Shown piece after piece: positions 9,659 to 12,989 of a DNA stretch of 12,989 nucleotides. The stretch covers positions 1-12,989 of the forward strand of contig CADBTM010000062.1 of the NCBI GenBank assembly GCA_902797555.1, read 5' to 3'. The translations under genes were made by a program, and so were the position numbers. Position 1 is the stretch's first letter, and each line of letters opens with the position of its first letter. Under the pieces are notes generated by a model that searched no databases, was not told the DNA's origin, and worked only from the letters and a program-made list of their open reading frames with translations. The DNA is from Oscillospiraceae bacterium. Its GTDB lineage: Bacteria; Bacillota; Clostridia; Oscillospirales; Butyricicoccaceae.

Positions 9659-9670
9659 GTGCTGTTTTGG

Positions 9671-9699
9671 TTGAAAACCCGCCCTGCAGGCGGTATAAT
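9671..9699 (+). promoter_or_regulatory. Promoter of the M32 carboxypeptidase gene
   Basis: The -35 box TTGAAA (9671-9676), a 17-bp spacer and a perfect -10 box TATAAT (9694-9699) form a strong sigma-A-type promoter. The predicted start near 9706 gives a short leader of about 17 bases carrying the GGAGG ribosome binding site at 9711-9715. Confidence 0.86.
9679..9693. repeat. GC-rich dyad inside the carboxypeptidase promoter spacer
   Basis: CCGC (9679-9682), a central palindrome CTGCAG (9684-9689) and GCGG (9690-9693) form a near-perfect inverted repeat with one extra C on the left. It fills the spacer between the -35 and -10 boxes, the place where a repressor or MerR-type regulator would bind. 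It could equally be chance in GC-rich DNA. Confidence 0.4.
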
Positions 9700-9722
9700 G
9701 GATACAGATTGGAGGAATGCAC

Positions 9723-11222
9723 ATGACGCTCGATCAGGCAAACGCCCATTTGTCGGCGCTGCAGCGCCGTCTCACTGCCCTGCAGCATGCCACCGCGCTG
9801 CTCACCTTTGACGGCTATACCGCCGCTTCCAAAGGCGCCGCGGCTGGCCGCGCCCAGACGGTTTCCGTCCTCAGCGAGGAGATCTATTCCCTCACCACCG
9901 ACCCCCACACCGCCGAGGCGCTCCACACGCTGAACGATCATCCCCGCACGGATCCCATCACCCGGCGGCAGGCGCAGCTGCTGCTGCGCACGCTCAGGCA
10001 GATGGAGCGCATCCCCCGGGAGGAATACACCGCCTTTCGCCGGCTGATGGTCGAGGCCGACGCCGTGTGGCACGAGGCCAAGGAAAAAGATGATTTTCCC
10101 CTCTTCCGCCCGGTGCTGGAACAGGTCTTTGCCGCCCATCGCCGCATCGCCGCCCTGTGCGCGCCCGACGCTGACCCCTATGACTATTGGCTGGACTATA
10201 ACGAGGAAGGGCTGGATCAGGCACGGTGCGACCGGTTCTTTTCCGCCGTTCGGGGCAAAATCGTCCCCCTTCTGGCCCAGGTGATGGAGCGTGCGCCTCT
10301 GCCCGACGCCATGCTTCACGGGGAGTTTCCCATTCCGGTGCAGGACGCCCTTTCCCACCGGCTGATGCGCATCATCGGTCTCGACCCCGCCCATGTGGGG
10401 CTGGCCACCACCGAGCACCCCTTTACCATCACCCTCGGCTCCCAGCAGGACGTGCGCATCACCACCCACTACCACAGGGACGATTTTTCCAAATCCATGT
10501 TCAGTGTGATCCACGAGGGCGGCCATGCCCTCTACAGCACCAACGTGGATCCCGCCTATATGGGCACCGTGCTGGACAAGGGCGTTTCCATGGGCATCCA
10601 CGAGAGCCAGAGCCGCTTTTTTGAAAACATCCTTGCCCGGAGCGAAGGCTTTTGTCAGGGGCTGTTCCCCATCCTTCAAGAGCTGTTTCCCGATCAGATG
10701 GCCGGATATGACGCCCACGATCTCTATCTGGCGGTCAACCGGGTGCAGCCCTCCCTCATCCGGACGCAGGCCGACGAGCTGACCTACTGCCTTCACATTA
10801 TGGTGCGCTATCGGCTGGAGCAGCAGCTCTTTTCCGGCGAGCTGGCTGTGGGCGATCTGCCCGAAGCGTGGAACGCCCTCTATCGGGAATATCTGGGCAT
10901 CGACGTGCCCGACGATCGCCGGGGCGTGTTGCAGGACTGCCACTGGGCAGACGGGTATATCGGCTATTTCCCCTCCTATGCGCTGGGCAGCGCCTACGGC
11001 GCCCAGTACCTTCACAAGATGGAGGAGACGGTGGACGTGCAGGATGCCCTCCGCCGGGGCGACCTCTCCCCGATCTGCGATTGGCTGCGGCAGCGCATCT
11101 GGCGTCACGGCAGCCTCTACTCCCCCACACAGGTCTTTGAATCGGCCGTGGGCGAGCCCTTTGACCCAAAATACTATACCGATTATCTGGAGCGCAAGTT
11201 CACCGGACTGTACCGACTGTAA
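9723..11222 (+). CDS. M32-family metallocarboxypeptidase (carboxypeptidase Taq type)
   Basis: A 499-residue zinc or cobalt carboxypeptidase, the normal M32 length (about 500). It removes C-terminal amino acids from peptides, probably in the cytoplasm, since there is no signal peptide. The active-site motif is HEGGH at 264-268 (ligands H264 and H268, catalytic E265), followed by HESQSRFFEN at 293-302 with the third ligand E294. Other family marks are EHPFTITLGSQQDVRITT (231-248) and GYFPSYALGSAYGAQ near the C-terminal third. I chose the ATG at 9723 because GGAGG lies seven bases upstream; the ATG at 9717 is only one base from that site. It has its own strong promoter, diverges from the amidohydrolase and ends at a bidirectional terminator shared with the convergent ltrA-like gene. 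Confidence 0.94.
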   Translation: MTLDQANAHLSALQRRLTALQHATALLTFDGYTAASKGAAAGRAQTVSVLSEEIYSLTTDPHTAEALHTLNDHPRTDPITRRQAQLLLRTLRQMERIPREEYTAFRRLMVEADAVWHEAKEKDDFPLFRPVLEQVFAAHRRIAALCAPDADPYDYWLDYNEEGLDQARCDRFFSAVRGKIVPLLAQVMERAPLPDAMLHGEFPIPVQDALSHRLMRIIGLDPAHVGLATTEHPFTITLGSQQDVRITTHYHRDDFSKSMFSVIHEGGHALYSTNVDPAYMGTVLDKGVSMGIHESQSRFFENILARSEGFCQGLFPILQELFPDQMAGYDAHDLYLAVNRVQPSLIRTQADELTYCLHIMVRYRLEQQLFSGELAVGDLPEAWNALYREYLGIDVPDDRRGVLQDCHWADGYIGYFPSYALGSAYGAQYLHKMEETVDVQDALRRGDLSPICDWLRQRIWRHGSLYSPTQVFESAVGEPFDPKYYTDYLERKFTGLYRL

Positions 11223-11227
11223 ACGAG

Positions 11228-11258
11228 AAAAAGCTCCCCCGGGAGGGGGAGCTTTTTT
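11228..11258. terminator. Bidirectional intrinsic terminator between carboxypeptidase and ltrA-like genes
   Basis: AGCTCCCCC (11232-11240), a GGGA loop and GGGGGAGCT (11245-11253) make a perfect 9-bp stem. A T run follows on the plus strand (11253-11258), and the A run at 11228-11232 gives a U run on the minus strand. It serves the convergent gene ends at 11222 and 11267. Confidence 0.93.
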
Positions 11259-11266
11259 GTTTTGCA

Positions 11267-12394
11267 CTATGCGTCCGCGCGCTCCGTTTGCCTGCGAAAT
11301 CGGTACAGCAGGACAAACTGGGCAAAGACAAAGAGCACAGAAGCCAGAATGTTCCACAGCATCTGTTCCCGCAAAAGCACCATGGCTGCGGCAAAGGCCA
11401 GCGAAAGGGCCGCCGTTTTGGTCACAAAGCGTCTGCACCGGCGCATCTCCGGCTTGGCATAGGTCAGCAGCGCAAACAGGCACAGGAAAAACAGCAGAAA
11501 TGCCCCCACCAGAAAGAGCAGCTTCGGCCACAGGCTGACCGCCTCGTCCCGCATAAACTCCAGCGAGGTGGTGATGATGTTCATGGCAAAGATCAGCGCC
11601 AGATGGAGGAGCATATAGTTCATGCCGTTGGTGGAGCGCTCCCGGTCGAGGATATGGTCGTAAAGCTGTTCATAGCACAAAAACAGCCCCACAACGATAA
11701 GAAAGCTCATGGTGGAAAAGTATACCGACCGGAGGGAAAAGCCGTTCTCAAAATAGGAGGCGATGGCGATGATCATCTCGCCGAAGGTAAACACCACATA
11801 GAGCATTGCCCGCTCGGTGAGATGAGAAAAGTCCACCGTGCGGGTTTTGTTTCTGCTCCCGAAGAGATAGGTGACCGCCACGCCGTACAGGATGGCCGCC
11901 CCCGCCAGCGGGACGCCCGTCCGGTTGTAGATGGGGATGGCGGCGAGCACGATGGCGGCCTCGCCGAAGAGGGCGGTCATCATGCCGCGGATGGTGCTCC
12001 GGGCGGCCTTGTCGTCCCGGTGTCTGCCCAGCTCGATCCCATACTGCACGCCGATGTTGATGAGGATGAGCGCCCACGCCAGGTGATACTGGTTCTGAAA
12101 GCTCTCCCAATGTACCCTTGTGCCCTCGCCGATGTAATAGAGCAGATACATGTTGATGAACATAAACACATGATCCCGCACGCTGTTTCTGCCGTACAGA
12201 TTGGTGTAAAAGGTGGAAAAATTCCATATCTGGATGATGGCCAGACTGCACAGGATATAGGCCAGAAAGGTCCTGCCGTCCACAAAGCCGTTTTCCACGC
12301 TGTGCAGCAGCGAATTGTTCCGCCCGATGATATAAACGAAGATCAGATCATAGATCAGTTCCAGATACTCTACCTTTTTCTCAGTTTTGAGCAC
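11267..12394 (-). CDS. LtrA-family multi-pass membrane protein
   Basis: A 375-residue, very hydrophobic protein with about ten to twelve membrane segments spread over its length. Two hallmarks of the low-temperature-requirement A (LtrA) family are visible: VEYLELIYDLIFVYII near the N-terminus (family form ELFFDLVFV) and HLTERAMLYVVFTFGEMIIAI near residues 189-209 (family form H..ER....I..LGE.I). The family was named from a Listeria gene tied to growth at low temperature; its biochemical activity is not established. The start is placed at the GTG at 12394, just after a G-rich ribosome binding site (GGGGGGAG), and the protein then begins directly before the first hallmark; upstream codons in frame cross the metG terminator. 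No convincing promoter fits in the 22 bases after that terminator, so expression may rely on readthrough from metG. Confidence 0.85.
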   Translation of the reverse strand: MLKTEKKVEYLELIYDLIFVYIIGRNNSLLHSVENGFVDGRTFLAYILCSLAIIQIWNFSTFYTNLYGRNSVRDHVFMFINMYLLYYIGEGTRVHWESFQNQYHLAWALILINIGVQYGIELGRHRDDKAARSTIRGMMTALFGEAAIVLAAIPIYNRTGVPLAGAAILYGVAVTYLFGSRNKTRTVDFSHLTERAMLYVVFTFGEMIIAIASYFENGFSLRSVYFSTMSFLIVVGLFLCYEQLYDHILDRERSTNGMNYMLLHLALIFAMNIITTSLEFMRDEAVSLWPKLLFLVGAFLLFFLCLFALLTYAKPEMRRCRRFVTKTAALSLAFAAAMVLLREQMLWNILASVLFVFAQFVLLYRFRRQTERADA

Positions 12395-12415
12395 ATTGCT
12401 CCCCCCCTTCTTGTG

Positions 12416-12443
12416 AAAAAAGCCCGCCGATTGCTCAGCGGGC
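12416..12443 (-). terminator. Intrinsic terminator after metG
   Basis: On the minus strand GCCCGCTGA, a GCAA loop and TCGGCGGGC form a 9-bp stem (one T-G wobble; arms 12435-12443 and 12422-12430), followed by six U residues (12421-12416). It begins 18 bases after the metG stop and lies only 22 bases before the ltrA-like GTG start. Confidence 0.9.
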
Positions 12444-12461
12444 CTGCGTTTTGCATTGTAG

Positions 12462-12989
12462 TCAGAACAGCTTTGCACCTGCCGGGATGTGAGGATCGAC
12501 CATCAGCAGATGGAGCTTTTCCTCTCCGTCCTCGTGGTGAATGGCGGACAGAAGCATGCCGCAGCTCTCGATGCCCATCATGGGTCTGGGAGGCAGGTTG
12601 ATGATGGCGATACAGGTCTTGCCGACAAGGTCTTCCGGCTCGTACCAGGCGTGGATGCCGGAAAGAATGGTGCGGGGCGTGCCCGTGCCGTCATCCAGAG
12701 TGAACTTCAGGAGCTTCTTAGACTTCTTCACGGCTTCGCATTCCAGCACCTTTACGGCGCGGAAATCGCTCTTGGAGAAGGTTTCAAAATCCACCTGATC
12801 CTCAAACAGCGGGTCGATCTGCACCTTGGAAAAGTCGATCGTTTCTTCCGCCGCATCCGTCAGAGCTTCGGGCTCTGCAGCCTTTTCCTCCAGGGAGAGA
12901 CCCTGACCGGAAATCTTCTTCTGTGCGCCTTCGGGCTTCATCGTCGGGATTAGAAAACCTGGCTTGATTTCTCTCAAATTCGCAGGAAT
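12462..12989 (-). CDS. metG: Methionyl-tRNA synthetase, C-terminal part with tRNA-binding domain (partial)
   Basis: These 175 codons are the 3' end of a gene that starts right of the window; the frame is open through the edge, so the TTG at 12977 need not be a start. About the last 105 residues form an OB-fold tRNA-binding domain (FSKSDFRAVKVLECEAV, then a LSGIHAWYEPEDLVGKTC segment, NLPPRPMMGIESCGMLLSA and the end PHIPAGAKLF). This is the C-terminal dimerisation and tRNA-binding module of long-form bacterial MetRS. An acidic linker (about EEKAAEPEALTDAAEE) precedes it. The catalytic HIGH and KMSKS motifs lie outside the window, so a free-standing tRNA-binding protein is not strictly excluded, but the upstream continuation and linker favour MetRS. 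It ends at a strong terminator. Confidence 0.88.
   Translation of the reverse strand: MPANLREIKPGFLIPTMKPEGAQKKISGQGLSLEEKAAEPEALTDAAEETIDFSKVQIDPLFEDQVDFETFSKSDFRAVKVLECEAVKKSKKLLKFTLDDGTGTPRTILSGIHAWYEPEDLVGKTCIAIINLPPRPMMGIESCGMLLSAIHHEDGEEKLHLLMVDPHIPAGAKLF

Noticed and set aside
9630..11531. A minus-strand open frame of 633 codons antisense to the M32 carboxypeptidase
   Set aside because: It covers a clear metallopeptidase gene, runs through two promoters and a terminator, and shows only shadow composition.
12440..12475. A possible promoter for the LtrA-like gene with TACAAT as the -10 box
   Set aside because: No acceptable -35 box lies 16-18 bp upstream, and the metG terminator would lie between it and the gene.

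Overview
The window is a GC-rich (roughly 60%) stretch of housekeeping chromosome. Gene content, strong AGGAGG-type ribosome binding sites, consensus sigma-A-type promoters and the order topA-trmFO-plsX-acpP-rnc all suggest a clostridial Firmicute, most likely an Oscillospirales/Ruminococcaceae-like gut bacterium. That placement is inferred from gene order and sequence style, not from a database match.

Layout from left to right. (1) The last 62 codons of ATP-dependent PEP carboxykinase (pckA, + strand) end at 189 and face a bidirectional terminator. (2) A long minus-strand cluster runs from about 7950 down to 255: a SpoU/TrmH-family RNA 2'-O-methyltransferase, dprA, topA, trmFO, plsX, acpP and rnc. 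Three junctions (methyltransferase/dprA, topA/trmFO, trmFO/plsX) are 4-base ATGA overlaps. A leading promoter lies at 7924-7952. A second promoter lies just before acpP (1277-1305), and a UUCG-capped hairpin with a U run lies between acpP and rnc, so acpP output is probably set apart from its neighbours. (3) A minus-strand YtcJ-like amidohydrolase (8000-9589) and a plus-strand M32 carboxypeptidase (9723-11222) diverge from back-to-back promoters whose -35 boxes are 12 bp apart. (4) A minus-strand LtrA-family membrane protein (11267-12394) lies downstream of the C-terminal end of methionyl-tRNA synthetase (metG), which runs off the right edge. A terminator lies between them.

Functionally the main cluster joins RNA maturation (RNA ribose methylation, tRNA m5U54 by TrmFO, RNase III), DNA handling (DprA, topoisomerase I) and phospholipid/fatty-acid carrier supply (PlsX, ACP). 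I found no mobile element, CRISPR array, RNA gene or recognisable new system. The items worth a second look are regulatory architecture (dyads in or near promoters, the acpP-rnc attenuator, the divergent promoter pair), the histone-like tail on TopA and some altered DprA motifs. No gene-free stretch exceeds about 160 bases.
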